The translations under genes and the position numbers were made by a program. From NCBI RefSeq assembly GCF_907164915.1, contig NC_061863.1, positions 38,165,382 through 38,229,381 on the forward strand: a DNA stretch of 64,000 bases, read 5' to 3'. A model generated the notes under the pieces. The model saw only the letters and a list, made by a program, of their open reading frames with translations. It ran no database searches and was not told the DNA's origin. Shown one piece after another: positions 32,038 through 44,300 of this stretch (within the stretch, counting starts at the first letter, position 1; each line of letters starts with the position of its first letter). Source of the DNA: Impatiens glandulifera. Taxonomy: Eukaryota > Streptophyta > Magnoliopsida > Ericales > Balsaminaceae.

Positions 32038-33767
32038 ATGTCTTTTGATCGGCCCCCAATACTAGAAGGTGACGATTTCGCCAACTGGAAGGTACAGATG
32101 TACCTGCACCTAATTACCATGGATGACGAGATGCAGTTCATTCTGACTGAAGGACCGAGAAAGATTGATAAAGACAGAAAGGATTGGACAACTGATGATA
32201 GGAGAAGAAACAATCTGGACAATCATGCTAGAAACCGTATCATCAACGGCTTGGACAGGAACACTTTTTGCAAGGTTAGAGATTGCAAAACCGCAAAGGA
32301 AATATGGGATATAGTGATTCAAATTCACGAGGGAAATGAAAGAACCAAGGAAAACAAGATAATGGTGGCTACCTAGAAGTTTGAAAATATCAAGATAAAA
32401 CCGGGAGAAACAATGAGGGAATACACTGACCGGTTCACAGATGTGATAGATGAGCTATCAACTTTTGGAAAGAAGTATGACAACAAGGAAATCATCATGA
32501 AAGCACTAAGATCTCTTCCAAGTGTATGGGATATAAAGACAATGGTGATGAGGGAATCAAACTGTCTAAGCAAGATGAAGCTACACGATGTATTCGAAGA
32601 TCTTAAGGCATATGAGTTTGAAATGAGATCTAGGATTGAAGATGAAGTTTCCACCTCAACCTCCACAAAAGAACTGGTCACATCCATAGAACCGGTTGCT
32701 CCTGCACCGAACAGAACCGCTGAACAGTTTACCGAGAATGCCATGGCCATGCTTGCATAGAAGTTTGGCAGATTCATGAAGAGAAGCCAACCGACAAACA
32801 ACAACTATAACTACGGTGATAAATCTAATGTTAGATGTTATAATTGCAATTGTTTGGGACATTTCAGGTGGGAATGCAGAAAACCGAGGTGGGATGACCG
32901 AAAACCGAACGATCAGAACCACCGAAATAACTATCCACAAACTGGTGAAGGAATTGAAGTTCAGAAAACACTGATAACCGATGATGGAGGAAGCTTATGG
33001 GCACACAGTGATAGTGATGATGAAATCACATGTCTCATGGCAAACGAGAAACAGGTATTTGACTCTCCTTGTGAAGAATTTACTAAAGATGAGTTATTTA
33101 ATGCACTAAATGATATGGTAGTAGAGTATAAGAACCTATTAACACTAATACCAACCCAACTCAACTTTAGAACCGACCCCATAGCACCATCCTTGACCGA
33201 ACCAAAGATTATCTAACCTGATAAAACTCTAGAAACCGAGATAGCACCTGAAATATCCTCTAAGACCAAACAGTTCAAAGAGCCAGTTCAAGAATTGACC
33301 GAAGAGGATGATGCCCGAACCCAGTATCGAATAGCCGCATGGAAAAGATCCAGTGAAATGGTGAACCAAATGTCTAGGTACAAAAGACATCCCAAATGAA
33401 AATTTGGTCTTGGTACAAAGACAACAAATCCGCCAACCAGAACCATTCGGACAAAATGAAGCTTACAAAAAGCAATCTTCCCTTCGTAAGATTTGTCAAG
33501 AGCTCTTCAACCGATGATGAGAAACAAGGTGATTCAAAACCGGATGACGAAATAACTTATGTAAGTCCAACTGACTACGAAAAATGGCTTCACCCTGAGA
33601 AAAGGATAGCCAATCGGCCCAAAGATAAGAAAGCTGAACCACACAAGATAAACCAAAAGCCACCTCCGAATAAGGCACTCTTAGGAAAACAGGAAGACGC
33701 CAAACCGAGTACAGGAAAACTAGTCAGAACCATAACCGGGAAAGTTGTCCAACTTATTAAAGTCTAG
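32038..33767 (+). pseudogene. gag: Broken gag of TE2
   Basis: Clearly homologous to TE1 Gag from the first residues (PPILEGDDFANWKVQMYLHLI) through the capsid domain and the zinc knuckle CYNCNCLGHFRWEC (near 32837). In-frame stops are TAG at 32374 (TE1 has CAG), TAG at 32758 (CAG in TE1), TAA at 33214 and TGA at 33397 (TGT in TE1). A frameshift near 33400-33420 moves the rest into another frame, where MKLTKSNLPFVRFVKSS and TGKLVRTITGKVVQLIKV continue to 33767. The knuckle-flanking NYQGN repeats of TE1 are almost absent. Non-functional. Confidence 0.9.
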
Positions 33768-33803
33768 ATACCTAAGAGACTAATCACTTGTGGAACCAAG
33801 TAA

Positions 33804-36800
33804 ATGTGGGTACCAAATAGTTGTAATATGTATTTTTTGCAGGATATGAAGAAACGGCTAGGAAACTCCGAGTGGTACCTGGATAGCGGTTGTTCCAGAC
33901 ACATGACTGGAAACAACAATCTTCTAACCGACATCAGAATAGAAACCGGCGCAATAATTACCTTCGGTGATAACTCAAGAGGTAGAACCGTGGGCAAGGG
34001 TAAGATTATCCATGGTAATTTAACAATTGATAATGTATTTTTCGTTGAGAACCTACATTTTAACTTACTAAACATTAGCCAAATGTGTGATGCTGGATAC
34101 ACTGTAGAATTTCTAAAACATGCATGCTTAGTTAAAAACTCTCAGGGGAACATATTACTAACCGGAAATAGGTTAGGAAATATATACAAGGTAGATTGGA
34201 AAATTAAAGTAGAACACCATGTTTGCATGGTAGCTAAAACCGATCAAACCTGGCTGTGGCATAAAAGGTTAAACCACTTAAACATGAAAACTTTAAACTA
34301 TATCCGCGATAAGAAGCTGGTTGAAGGAATTCCTGATATAGTATTCAATAAGGATAAGGTTTGTTCAGCGTGTCAAATGGGTAAACAAACTAAATCAACC
34401 TTTAAGAGTAAAGGACACATTCAGTCTAACCGATGCTTAGATCTCCTTCACATGGACCTATTTGGACCGATTAGGGTCGTCAGCCTAGGTGGTATGCTCT
34501 ACACTATGGTAGTTGTTGATGATTATTTTAGGTATACATGGATAATATTTTTGGCATCCAAACGTGAAACCTCATCAAATTTAATCACATTGCTTAAGCG
34601 CTTGCAAAATGAAAAATCAACACGCATAAACAGCATTAGGAGTGATAGAGGAACCGAATTTACAAATAGTACTTTAAATGCATTTCTTGATGAATCCGAT
34701 ATTAGGCACGAGTTGTCTAGTGCTAGGACTCCTCAACAGAACGGCCTGACCGAGAGAAGAAACCGAACTCTCAAGGAAGCCGCAAAGTCCATGATAGCCG
34801 ATTCGGGTGTTGCCCAGAAATTCTAGGCTGAGGCTATCAATACTGCATGTTACACACAAAATCGGTCTCTAGTTAACAAGTTTCACAACAAAACACCGTA
34901 TGAAGTATACTTTGATAGGATTCCCAACATTAGGTATCTTAAAATTTTCGGTTGTAAATGTTACATTCATATAAATGGCAAAAATTACCTATCTACTTTT
35001 GATGCAAAATCCGATATTGGGATCATGCTAGGTTACTCAGCAGTCAGTAAAGCATATAGTGTGTATAACACTAGAACTTTAACCGTGGAAGAATCTCTTC
35101 ATGTTGTATTCGATGAATCGGTTGAAAGTAACACTACATTATCCTTTGATCTACACAACAGATTGGAAAACAACAATATCCACTCTGATAGTGAAGATGA
35201 GGTTCCGGTTTTCAGACGGTTTGTCCATGACCAAATGGGTGATGATGAAACCCAGTCGGATCAAGCTGTCACACAGCAGGAAGCTGACACCTCGGTTCAA
35301 ATTGAGGAAATCGGTCGGTCTGACATCATTGTTCAGCCTAATGATATGTCTAGCCTTGATCAAGTAAACAGTGATTTGGTAGACGCTCCTGAACCGAATC
35401 TCAAAAGAAACACAAATCATCCTTCTGAGCTAATTATAGGTGATCCTTCAAAACCCGTTCGGACTAGGCGACAAATTCTGGAGGAATATTTTAATTCCGC
35501 CTTTATATCCCAGATTGAGCCGAAAAGAGTGGATGAAGCATTGTCAAATCCGGATTGGATCTTGGGAATGCAAGAAGAATTAAACCAGTTTGAGAGTAAC
35601 AAAGTCTGGTACCTAGTTCCTAGACCGAAAGATCAACCGGTCATAGGAACAAGATGGGTATTTAGAAATAAACTCAATTAAGACGTTTTGGTCACGAGGA
35701 ACAAAGCCAGATTAGTGGCACAAGGATACAAATAGGAAGAAGGCATTGATTTTGAAGAATTATTTGCCCCTGTAGCTAGGATTGAAGCTATTAGGATTTT
35801 TCTAGCCTTTGCTGCCTTAAAATTTTTTAAGGTTTTTCAAATGGATGTTAAAGTGCATTTCTAAATGGTGACCTACGTGAGGAAGTATATGTTGAACAAC
35901 CACCCGGTTTTAAAAATGTTGATTTGCCCAATCATGTATACCGCTTAAACAAAGCACTGTACGGTCTAAAGCAAGCTCCTAGAGCTTGGTATGATACATT
36001 AACCGCATTTCTGTTAAAACATGATTTCACCATAGGTTTAGTGGACAAAACACTATTTAAATTTGAGAAAAAGGGACACATTCTACTTGGTCAAATATAT
36101 GTGGACGATATCATCTTCGGCTCAACCGATCCTAAGCTATGTGATAAATTCTCAACATTGATGACTAACAAATTTGAGATGAGTATGATTGGAGAATTAA
36201 GCTTCTTCCTAGGCCTTCAGGTTAAGCAACTCGAAGGAGGAACTTTCATCAGTCAACCTAAATACACAAAGGAACTTCTAAAGAAATTTGAGATGGACAC
36301 ATGTTCATCTGCCGCTACTCCAATGAGCTCATCAATCAAATTGGACAAAGACGATGACGGTCAGGCAGTAGACCTAACAACCTACCGAGTAATCATCGGT
36401 TCTCTCTTATACCTGACAGCAAGTAGACCGGATATACTATTTGCGGTCGGTGTGTGTGGAAGATTCTAGGCTAATCCAAAACAGTCTCACTACACAGCCG
36501 CAAAGAGAATCTTGAAATACCTAAAGGAAACCCCTGAAGTCGGTCTATGGTATCTAAAGGACTCATCCTTCAACCTCACAAGTTACTCGAATGCAGATTA
36601 TGTAGGTTGTAAGGTTGACAGAAAAAGTACCATTGGAACATGCCAATTCCTAGGTGATCGGCTTGTTTCATGGCACAACAAGAAACAGACATCGGTTGAC
36701 ACATCAACCGCAGAAGCTGAATATCTGGAAGCTGGAAGTTGTTGTTCACGACTTCTGTGGATCCAACAACAACTGAAGAATTTCGGTATCACAACCGAAG

Positions 36801-37054
36801 AGTCTCCCATATTCTGTGATAACACAAGTGCCATAGCAATCACATACAATCCGGTCTTACACTTTAGAACCAAGCACGTTGACATAAGGCACCATTTCAT
36901 CCGAGAACATATTATGCTGAAGCATATCCGGCTGGAATACGTATCAACAGAACAACAAGTAGCCGATATCTTCACAAAGCCCCTACAGGAAGCTAAGTTT
37001 TCTTACTTCAGAAACATACTCGGTTTAACCGATATTAATCAGCTCATCTCTTAA
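33804..37054 (+). pseudogene. pol: Broken pol of TE2
   Basis: All copia Pol domains are present: protease [17 protein letters not shown] zinc domain ([17 protein letters not shown]), integrase ([24 protein letters not shown]), reverse transcriptase with YVDD (near 36095) and RNase H ending in [14 protein letters not shown]. Breaks are TAG at 34824 (Trp codon TGG in TE1), TAA at 35679, TAG at 35733 (CAG in TE1), a 1-bp deletion near 35850 in the AFLNG block, and TAG at 36467 (CAG in TE1). It starts at an ATG in the frame of MWVPNSCN, just before a strong TTTTTTGCAG acceptor-like site. Confidence 0.93.
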
Positions 37055-37576
37055 AATGTCTAAAAGGAAAATCGGTTCGAACAGACATAACCGGTAGTTC
37101 TTCCTAAATTGTAGGAAACCGAATTCACTAAAGTACCTATTGAAGAACCGCTTTGTCTATCAGTTATAGTAAACCGACCGATTACTTAGTGCCTACACTA
37201 ATTAACCGCATCGGGACAAATGACTGAAAACCGACCGGTTTGGAAATAGTTTACTCCGGATTATTTTATTTCCGAACAAAAATGGAATAATTATCTGTGT
37301 TTAGACCTCTCTGTTCTGAAAAGATACATTTTCAAAGCAAAATGGTCATACCTCAAAAGACGTGAAGATATAATATCTTTCACCGTCCAGGCTTATGACT
37401 CACGTCCTAGGTTATAGACATGCTTATTTCATGCAATATGTTTGATCCTATGGTTAATAGATCCGATCACCAGCTACACACTGGATAATACTATCATCCC
37501 TCTACTAATATATAAGTTAGGTAATCATCAGACAAAATATTCACAAGCATAAATTTATCCTCTCACTAAGACAAAA
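37055..37576 (+). promoter_or_regulatory. Spacer after pol with TATA promoter of TE2 extra gene A
   Basis: Non-coding. TATATAAG at 37509-37516 lies 68 bp before the next ATG, parallel to the arrangement in TE1. Confidence 0.5.
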
Positions 37577-38296
37577 ATGTCTCAGTTTCCAAACATTCTC
37601 CAAGTTGATTTCGACTCAGCTCAAAGTACAGAGCATTATGAAATCTTTAAAATGATCAAGTCACTTGAAGACACCGGTCTAAAATCCTTTCTAGATGACA
37701 AACATGTCATTTTCCCTGAAACCGTCCTGGAGTTCTTCTATAACGTTAGGGTTTTCCGGGGTACCCCTCATTTCGACACCCTCATTCAATCTAGGGTCAG
37801 AGGGACCGTGTTTGATTTCTCGGAGAGTGACTTCTCCAGATGCTTTGATCTTCTGAAGCAAGGGATCACTGATCTAAACGTCCCGGTCAGACTAAAGGCC
37901 GAAATTTCCTTGAGCTTCTCTCGGTCTAATCATCCGGTCAGTGACCACGGTACTAGATCATCATTGAGGGCTGAATATCAGCATCTCAATGATATCATCG
38001 GTAGGGGCATCCTAGGTAAGGATGTGACCAATACCTACTGTGATACAACTTTCAATATGATGATCGCTACCACAATAGATACGCAGGTCAACTGGTCCAG
38101 GGTATTATTTGATGTCATGTTCTGGATGATCACCATTCGCCAAACCGGTCTCATCCCCCAGATCAGCTGTCTAATCATGGAACTTGGGGTTCCACTCTGT
38201 TCGGGCGAAGGACTGAATCAGGCCCAGGTCATAACCAAGGAAGTTGTCGACTCATTCTATGAGCGGTTCGAGAAGGCCTGGAAAAGGAAGACCTGA
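37577..38296 (+). CDS. TE2 extra gene A, intact paralogous domain protein
   Basis: 239 residues, unknown function, the only fully open ORF of TE2. The shared domain is recognisable: LQVDFDSAQ, TGLKSFLDD, SESDFSRCFDLLKQGITDL, FNMMIATTIDTQVNWSRVLFDVMFWM. The start context is ACAAAAATGTC. It is collinear with TE1 gene A, which it resembles less than pol resembles pol. Its survival in an element whose other genes are broken may be chance or selection. Confidence 0.78.
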   Translation: MSQFPNILQVDFDSAQSTEHYEIFKMIKSLEDTGLKSFLDDKHVIFPETVLEFFYNVRVFRGTPHFDTLIQSRVRGTVFDFSESDFSRCFDLLKQGITDLNVPVRLKAEISLSFSRSNHPVSDHGTRSSLRAEYQHLNDIIGRGILGKDVTNTYCDTTFNMMIATTIDTQVNWSRVLFDVMFWMITIRQTGLIPQISCLIMELGVPLCSGEGLNQAQVITKEVVDSFYERFEKAWKRKT

Positions 38297-38333
38297 CACC
38301 TCAACTCCTCCGGCAATTAAGTCACCCCTTCCC

Positions 38334-38450
38334 ACAACCGGTCATTTTGCTGTACGAACCGGTTGTATTGTCATCCTACTTCGTTATGATCTTTTCAGTT
38401 AATCTATGTGTTTCTTTCGGTTTGTTGTAACTCCACTCTCAATAATGAAA
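38334..38450 (+). terminator. 3' stem-loop and poly(A)-like signal of TE2 extra gene A
   Basis: ACAACCGGT (38334-38342) pairs exactly with ACCGGTTGT (38358-38366) around a loop containing ATTTTGCTGTAC. AATGAAA lies at 38444. The loop core is shared with the 3' regions in TE1 although the stems differ. Confidence 0.55.
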
Positions 38451-38649
38451 AGTAACTTTCAATTTCCAACTACATGGGAAATTACACAAACTTAGTTACT
38501 TTCTAACTAGATTCTCCACCTCGAGCTCCGCAAACGGTCAAAAGTAACTCCTTCCCAATGAGTTTTGGAAACATAAATATTCCCATCTTTAATAAGACAA
38601 AACGGAATATCAGCATTAAATGTCCCTATTTTCCCTCCAATATCAAAAC

Positions 38650-38657
38650 TATATAAG
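38650..38657 (+). promoter_or_regulatory. TATA box of TE2 extra gene B
   Basis: TATATAAG in AACTATATAAGGAACC, 91 bp before the ATG. The leader has CTCTCTCTCTCTTAGG. Confidence 0.6.
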
Positions 38658-38740
38658 GAACCCTCCCTCTACCAATTTGGCATACCTCCAAACAACTTAT
38701 AATTTCTTAAACTCTCTCTCTCTTAGGAAAATTTGAAAGA

Positions 38741-39442
38741 ATGTCTAACCGTACACTAAGAAATTATCTATGCATTGATTTTAACTCCGTCCTCCAGATT
38801 GAGGATATTGAAGTAAAGGAACTTCTCTTTGAATCCATCATCGACACCGGTCTTCGTGATTTTCTCGAAGAATCCGGACCCATCTTCATTCCGGAGGTAA
38901 TGGAATTCTTCAAAAATGCAGCCATATCCGGTGACGCCAGTACTTCTATCGTGAAGAACCACACCTTTGTTCTTCGCGAAAGAGAATTCTCCCAAATGTT
39001 CCGCCTGCCCACTGAAGGGTTCTCCGACTTCCCATCCCGGGTGGGGAGTGCAACGGTCAACTATGCAGAACTGTTCTCCGGAACCCAAGTGTCGGTGGAG
39101 AACTACGGTCTAAAAACCCGTCTCGCCCGTCACATCCAACTCCTTCACGAGATCGTTAACCGATCTATCATCTGCCAATCTCCGAACCAACACTACTCTA
39201 AGAAAATCTTCGACATGATGACCTACATAATCAGCAACACCCCCATCAACTAGTCATCGGTCATCTTCAACAATCTGAAGACCATGGTCGAAACAAAGAA
39301 AAGTTTCGGCTATGCCCCTCATATTAGCCGGTTCCTTCGTTCACACCACCCAAATCTTGGACCGGGTACCCCGGTGTGCTTCTCAAGTGTACTCCATAAG
39401 AAAATGGTGGAGGACAGACTTTCTAAAATGATCGTTACATAA
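38741..39442 (+). pseudogene. TE2 extra gene B, one internal stop
   Basis: It would be 233 codons. N-terminal signature: CIDFNSVLQ, TGLRDFLEES, REREFSQMFRLPTEGFSDFP, FDMMTYIISNTPIN. TAG at 39251 then replaces the Trp codon expected in the NW motif. The frame stays open afterwards (NNLKTM, YAPHISRFL) to TAA at 39440. Orthologue of TE1 gene B. Confidence 0.8.
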
Positions 39443-39842
39443 TTTATAATTATATTATCTTGTGTATTTTAAACCGACCCTTATTATCGGTGTCTATCAT
39501 AATTTGTCAGTGTCTATTATGTCCTTTCTTCTTAATCAAATGATCATTTAAATCAATAAGTTCAAAATTCAGTAAAATCAAAATTCGGTTCAGATTCGCA
39601 AAATTAAAGGTCGGTCTAAAAGCTCAAACAGTTAATCGTAAACCGAGTCATCATCGGTTAAATAACCGTCTCATGAACAGAACATTTACATTGTATAACC
39701 GCTTCCTCACCGGTTAAATAACCGCATCAAAAGCCTACTCAAACTTCACGCCTATCGTTTGCCGCTCAAAGCCTTTTGGAGAGAAAATTCCTGCCCAAAC
39801 TTGACGTGACAGTTCACGGCAGTTGAGATTCCAACCCGCGAC

Positions 39843-39850
39843 TATAAATA
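39843..39850 (+). promoter_or_regulatory. TATA box of TE2 extra gene C
   Basis: TATAAATA, 117 bp before the ATG at 39960, with TTTCTCTCTCC in the leader. Confidence 0.55.
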
Positions 39851-39959
39851 TGGTTCTTAGTCATTTTACTTAATTCTTACGCAAAATGGCTTTCTCTCTC
39901 CAGCATTCAAATCTCTAAAATCTTTCAATCTCTTGATCTCTCGGTATCTTCAAATTACA

Positions 39960-42664
39960 ATGGGTCGCGAATCTGTGTGCTTTTCACCCACATCGTCCAG
40001 GTCGATTTCGATGAAGTTCGAGCAAACGGATCGGCGGAAGCAAAACGGGTGTTAACCCAAATCTCTGAGTCCGGTCTTGAACATTTCTTGAACGGACCAT
40101 TCATCCTGTACCAAGAGGCGGTTACCGAGTTCTTCTAAACCGCCGCACTTAGCGAAGGAACGATAACCACAATAGTAGGCGGTAAACCGTTCAATCTCAC
40201 CATGAACTCGGTTGCTGAGGTTCTCCATCTACCAACCGAGGGGAGCGACTTCTCAGTGTTTATAGACGAGGAAGCATTCCAAGAGGTCTGCCGGGATGTT
40301 TCGGATACTGTGGTACCAATAGCAGTATCCGGTAAGAAAACCTCACTCAAGCCGGAACTCAGACCTCTATGTGAAATTTTATCTCAGTCGGTTCAAGCAC
40401 GGGGAGGCAACTATGATAGGCTCACACGAATGAGGATCGATATGATTTCCGGTTTAGTCAACGACACTAAAATTAACTGGGCAAAGTTAATTTTCGCCAA
40501 CCTATGTGAAATGGTGGATCCTTCATCTGAACGGTCATGGGGATACGCCGTTCCACTCGGCAAACTGATGCATCATTTCAACGCTGACACCAGCCTTGGT
40601 GTCTTTCTCCCCCCCAGAAAAATCATAAAAGCTCATAACTTTATTAGACCGGAGGAGAAACAAGGAAAAACAAAGGTCTCCGGCAATACAAGCGGCCGAA
40701 GAAAGACAGCAGCTAAAAAGAAGAAGGCTCCGGCTAAAGACAAATCCGGAAGCAAGGCGGATCAGCAACCAACCGGATCAGCTAATCCACAGTCCGACAC
40801 TTTCCATACAGAAAATTCGGCATCCAGCTTTAGCCGAACCGCTTCACACCACACCGGAGAGGATCGGACTGGCAAAGGGAAAGAACCGATGGTCGAAGAA
40901 CAATCGGCCAGAACTGATAATGTTGATGTCGGTTCGGGCAGACAACAGGAAGAAGATGAAACCGCGGATGAACACATCCGGCAAATGGGCGAGGATCTCG
41001 TCAAACAAATCATGAAAGAAATTCACGATCAGGCTCACGCTGCAAACGACGTCTACTTTCAATGGTCCCTGAACCGGCAGGAAATTTTCTACACCAACAT
41101 GCTACCGGAACATCCTGCTGACCGGAGATACGAAAATCTGGTTGAGATGGAAGCGGAAGTCATCAACCTCACAAAGGCTCAGAGCGTATTGACCGCTCTT
41201 CGAAGAAGTAGGATGGTCGAACCGCATGCCCGGTTAATGGGGCTCACCGAACATATCCAACTTCTTCGAGAAAAGCACATCCCGAGGACAGCGAAATCTC
41301 AGTTCGAGCTCTTGGTGTTGGATATTCTAGCGGTCAAACAACGGGAACTAACCGATGAGATGGCACGGTTGGAAACGGAACCCGAGCACCAGGAGGCGTC
41401 GCACTTCTCCAGATCTCCACCGGAGGATAATGGCGGTCCAAATCCGGCTAAAACCGAGCATATCTCCCTTTAACAGGAACCCGTAATCAACGACACCGAA
41501 CTCGGGACGGGTACACCTCCCACTGATCAGCACGTATCTCTTTAAACCGATAATGAATCGGTACCGGCTATAACAGAAGATAGAGTAAAGGATCTAATCG
41601 AGGAATTTGTCAATGCCTCCATTCTGCCGTGGCAAAAGAAGATAAAAGAAACCGCGACTAGATCTATCGAGATGATTGAATCCACCAATAAACAGCTGGA
41701 AACCGCTGTTGGACGGATCACGTCTGTTGAAGACAAATACGGCATGACCGACCTTTTGTTCAGTGACACAACTAACAGAACTAAGGTATTAGAGACCGTA
41801 ACTAAGAAGTTGGAGAACGATCTCGCTCTTACCAGCCAAAAAGTCGGTTTGGCAGAACTAAACCAAATATTAACCGATCAAAGGCTGACGAAGATTGATG
41901 GGGATCTGGCTCAATCCGGTGTCCAGGCCGGTTCTACACTTGAGAGAGTGACAATGCTTGAGGAGAAGCACGCCAAGACCGAGGCCGATCTAAAGGCGGT
42001 CACCGAACAGCTAGCGGAGATGATAGCGGCAAAGCTGGCAGCCGACAAAGCACTTGAGGAAGCAAATGTGCTCGCGGCCCAGAATATTCATGATGCCTTG
42101 GACAAGCAAACCCGGCATCAAAAGGAAACGGCGGAGGCAGATGCGAACCTGGCCGGACATATGCAAACATTAGAAAACATTGCACCGGCCATAGCGGTTC
42201 AGCAAAATGAAGATGCGGCTCGACTAATCGGCCAACAGTCAACATACAATGAGTTCGCCGAGGCTCATAAGAAGTCCAAAGCTGTTGTTTCCCCTTCCGG
42301 ACCGACTACAAGAAAAAGAAAGGCTCCTTCTAAGAGGGCGGCAATTTCAAAGCTACTGGACAACGTTACTGAAGCGGTTGTTGATCCTCCAATCAACCCG
42401 GTTTCGCAAGATGACGACGATCTCGAAGAAGAAACCGTACCGCTGACCAAAAGACCGCGAGGTTTTGAAGCGATTCCACTTCGATCGTTTGCTCCACCGG
42501 CATCACCTTTCACCGGTACTTCGGGCGGTCAAGGATCCTCCTCCAGGCCTGCTACAACGGTCAAGGGAAAGGCAACTGATGAAATGCTGGAAAATACATG
42601 TCCAAGAAGAAGAAATAGGGCATTCTTTAATATTACCTATGTTTACCTTAGTATAATTTTATAA
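39960..42664 (+). pseudogene. TE2 extra gene C, broken paralogue with coiled-coil tail
   Basis: Starts MGRES. A frameshift near 39985 moves the domain (VQVDFDEV, SGLEHFLNG) into another frame. TAA at 40136, 41471 and 41543 interrupt it further. Otherwise it is open to 42664. Visible parts: LHLPTEGSDFSVF, then MISGLVNDTKINWAKLIFANLCEM, a Lys-rich basic tract (GRRKTAAKKKKAPAKDKSGSKAD), a middle helical section, and a long Ala/Glu/Lys coiled-coil-like region (about 41680-42200). A second basic tract, TRKRKAPSKR, lies near 42310. The last residues after 42590 may come from a further frameshift. Same plan as TE1 gene C. Confidence 0.8.
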
Positions 42665-42683
42665 ATATATATCAAGTATTTTT

Positions 42684-42944
42684 GGAAACCGGCCTACATT
42701 TTCACTTTTGCATGGTTTTGATTATTTTAAATAAAATAATCAAAAAGAGAGAAATTGATAAAGACACAAAATTTTTCTAAATTTTTCAAAAGACAAAATT
42801 TTTACAAAATTTTTCTCAGAATTTTTCGACAAATTTTTTTTTTCCAAAAATCCGGCCAAATGAACTCTTAAAGAAACCGGCCTACATTTTCAATCCTTAC
42901 ATGGTTTTGAATATTTTAAATAAAATAATCAAAAAGGGAGAAAT
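42684..42944 (+). repeat. Duplicated polypurine-tract module of TE2
   Basis: AAACCGGCCTACATTTTCA..CATGGTTTTGA..ATTTTAAATAAAATAATC followed by a purine tract occurs twice, 189 bp apart. The first tract is AAAAAGAGAGAAAT (42742-42755), followed by TGATAAAGAC. The second is AAAAAGGGAGAAAT (42931-42944), directly before the LTR. TE1 has a comparable duplication, but there it became part of the LTR. Confidence 0.8.
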
Positions 42945-44151
42945 TGTTAGATAAATTAGACCGGATAAAAAATAAGAACCTAACAAAACAAACTTCCTGT
43001 GCAGGAGAACGGTTAAGAATTAGGTTCGGTCAAACCAACTCAACCGGTCAAGCAACACAACCGGCCAAGAACCTAACCGATCAAGAAGACAAGACCGGTC
43101 AGATAAGAAGGCCAAAATCGTTGGACATTCGATTAACCTAAAGCTATAAAAAAAACGGAAGACATCTGGTTAACCTAAACAACCGACCGGTGTAAATAGA
43201 CACTTTGAGTATCTGTTGAAGATGATACCAAAGGGACAGACCTTAGTACTTCCATATTCATACAAGTATGAGGACAATCTGCAGGCTGCAGAAGACCGTC
43301 CGACAAGATCTTTCCACTCCGGGATAAATCACAGGCACAACCCTCTAAGTGCAGGCAACTGTCCAACCGACAGTTGCCATATTAAGTAAAAGACAAACCT
43401 AGCCGGTTTGACCTATACACTAGAAGTCTAGACCGCCAGGTCTGAATCACTGAACCTCTGCTCAACCAATAAGATTCAAGGAGATGAAATGTGATCGTTG
43501 GCACATTTCACCTATAAAAGAAGGAGCTGAAGAGGAGTAAATGTAGTTACTAATCACACCAGCTACAAGCTCTACAAGTTACAAGTTACAAGAGAAAACA
43601 TTTAAGAGCTTCACCAACCTAAGTTATAAGTGATCGTTATCTCTCTACATTAAAAGAGTTTAAGCGTGTATTTGAAGTGAGATTATAATTTCGGTGAGAA
43701 TTGTACGAGTGTTTATCGAGCAGAAAATAAGTCTCGATCAGATTGTGTTTGTGTATTCCTTAGTGAATATCCTTCTCGCGGTTTCGAGAGGAAGGGGTGA
43801 CGTAGGAATTTCATCTCCGAACATCCATAAAAATCTGTTTTGTTATTTACTTTCTGTCGGTCTTACATCCTAACCGATTCCACCTAAACTGACTTACTGA
43901 GTCCCAAAACCGACCCACCCAACTCCAAACTGACTTTATCTAAATCCGGTTCTACTTATCTTGTGTGTGTGCTGCTTCAACCTGAAACAAACCACTTCCG
44001 CACTTGAACTCGGTTCAAGGGTTTATGACAGTTTGTGTAGTATTGAAACCCGGTGTTAATCTCTAACCGGATTAGCGCCAACCGTTGAATGTTGTCAGAC
44101 AGTGTTAACCGGCTAGTCCCCGGTTCCCCATCCGCGACCTAGATCCTAACA
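42945..44151 (+). repeat. TE2 3' LTR
   Basis: 1207 bp, TGTTAGATAAATTAG to ATCCTAACA, followed by CATTC. The TATA box is at 43513 and the hairpin block at 43771-43831. Confidence 0.93.
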
Positions 44152-44300
44152 CATTCATATATTTTTAACCACTAATATCTCATTTGTTACCAACTTCTTA
44201 AATTATTCTCCACTTCTGGCAAACCAACCACCAAATCTTAATCAACATCTCATCTCATCCCTTACACAGACTTTCTCACACATCTTATCCTAAACCAAGG
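44152..44300. repeat. Right remainder of the degenerate array
   Basis: After TE2 the array vocabulary resumes (CCAACCACCAAATCTTAATCAACATCTCATCTC) and fades out. Confidence 0.5.

Larger units (their letters stand above)
30799..44151 (+). mobile_element. TE2: older complete Ty1/copia element with the same three extra genes
   Basis: 13,353 bp with LTRs 30799-31998 and 42945-44151 and the target duplication CATTC (30794-30798 and 44152-44156). The gene order equals TE1: gag, pol, extra genes A, B and C. Gag, pol, B and C carry premature stops or frameshifts. Only gene A is fully open. LTR divergence is several dozen sites, so it is clearly older than TE1. Protein similarity to TE1 is high in pol and lower in the extra genes. 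Confidence 0.95.
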
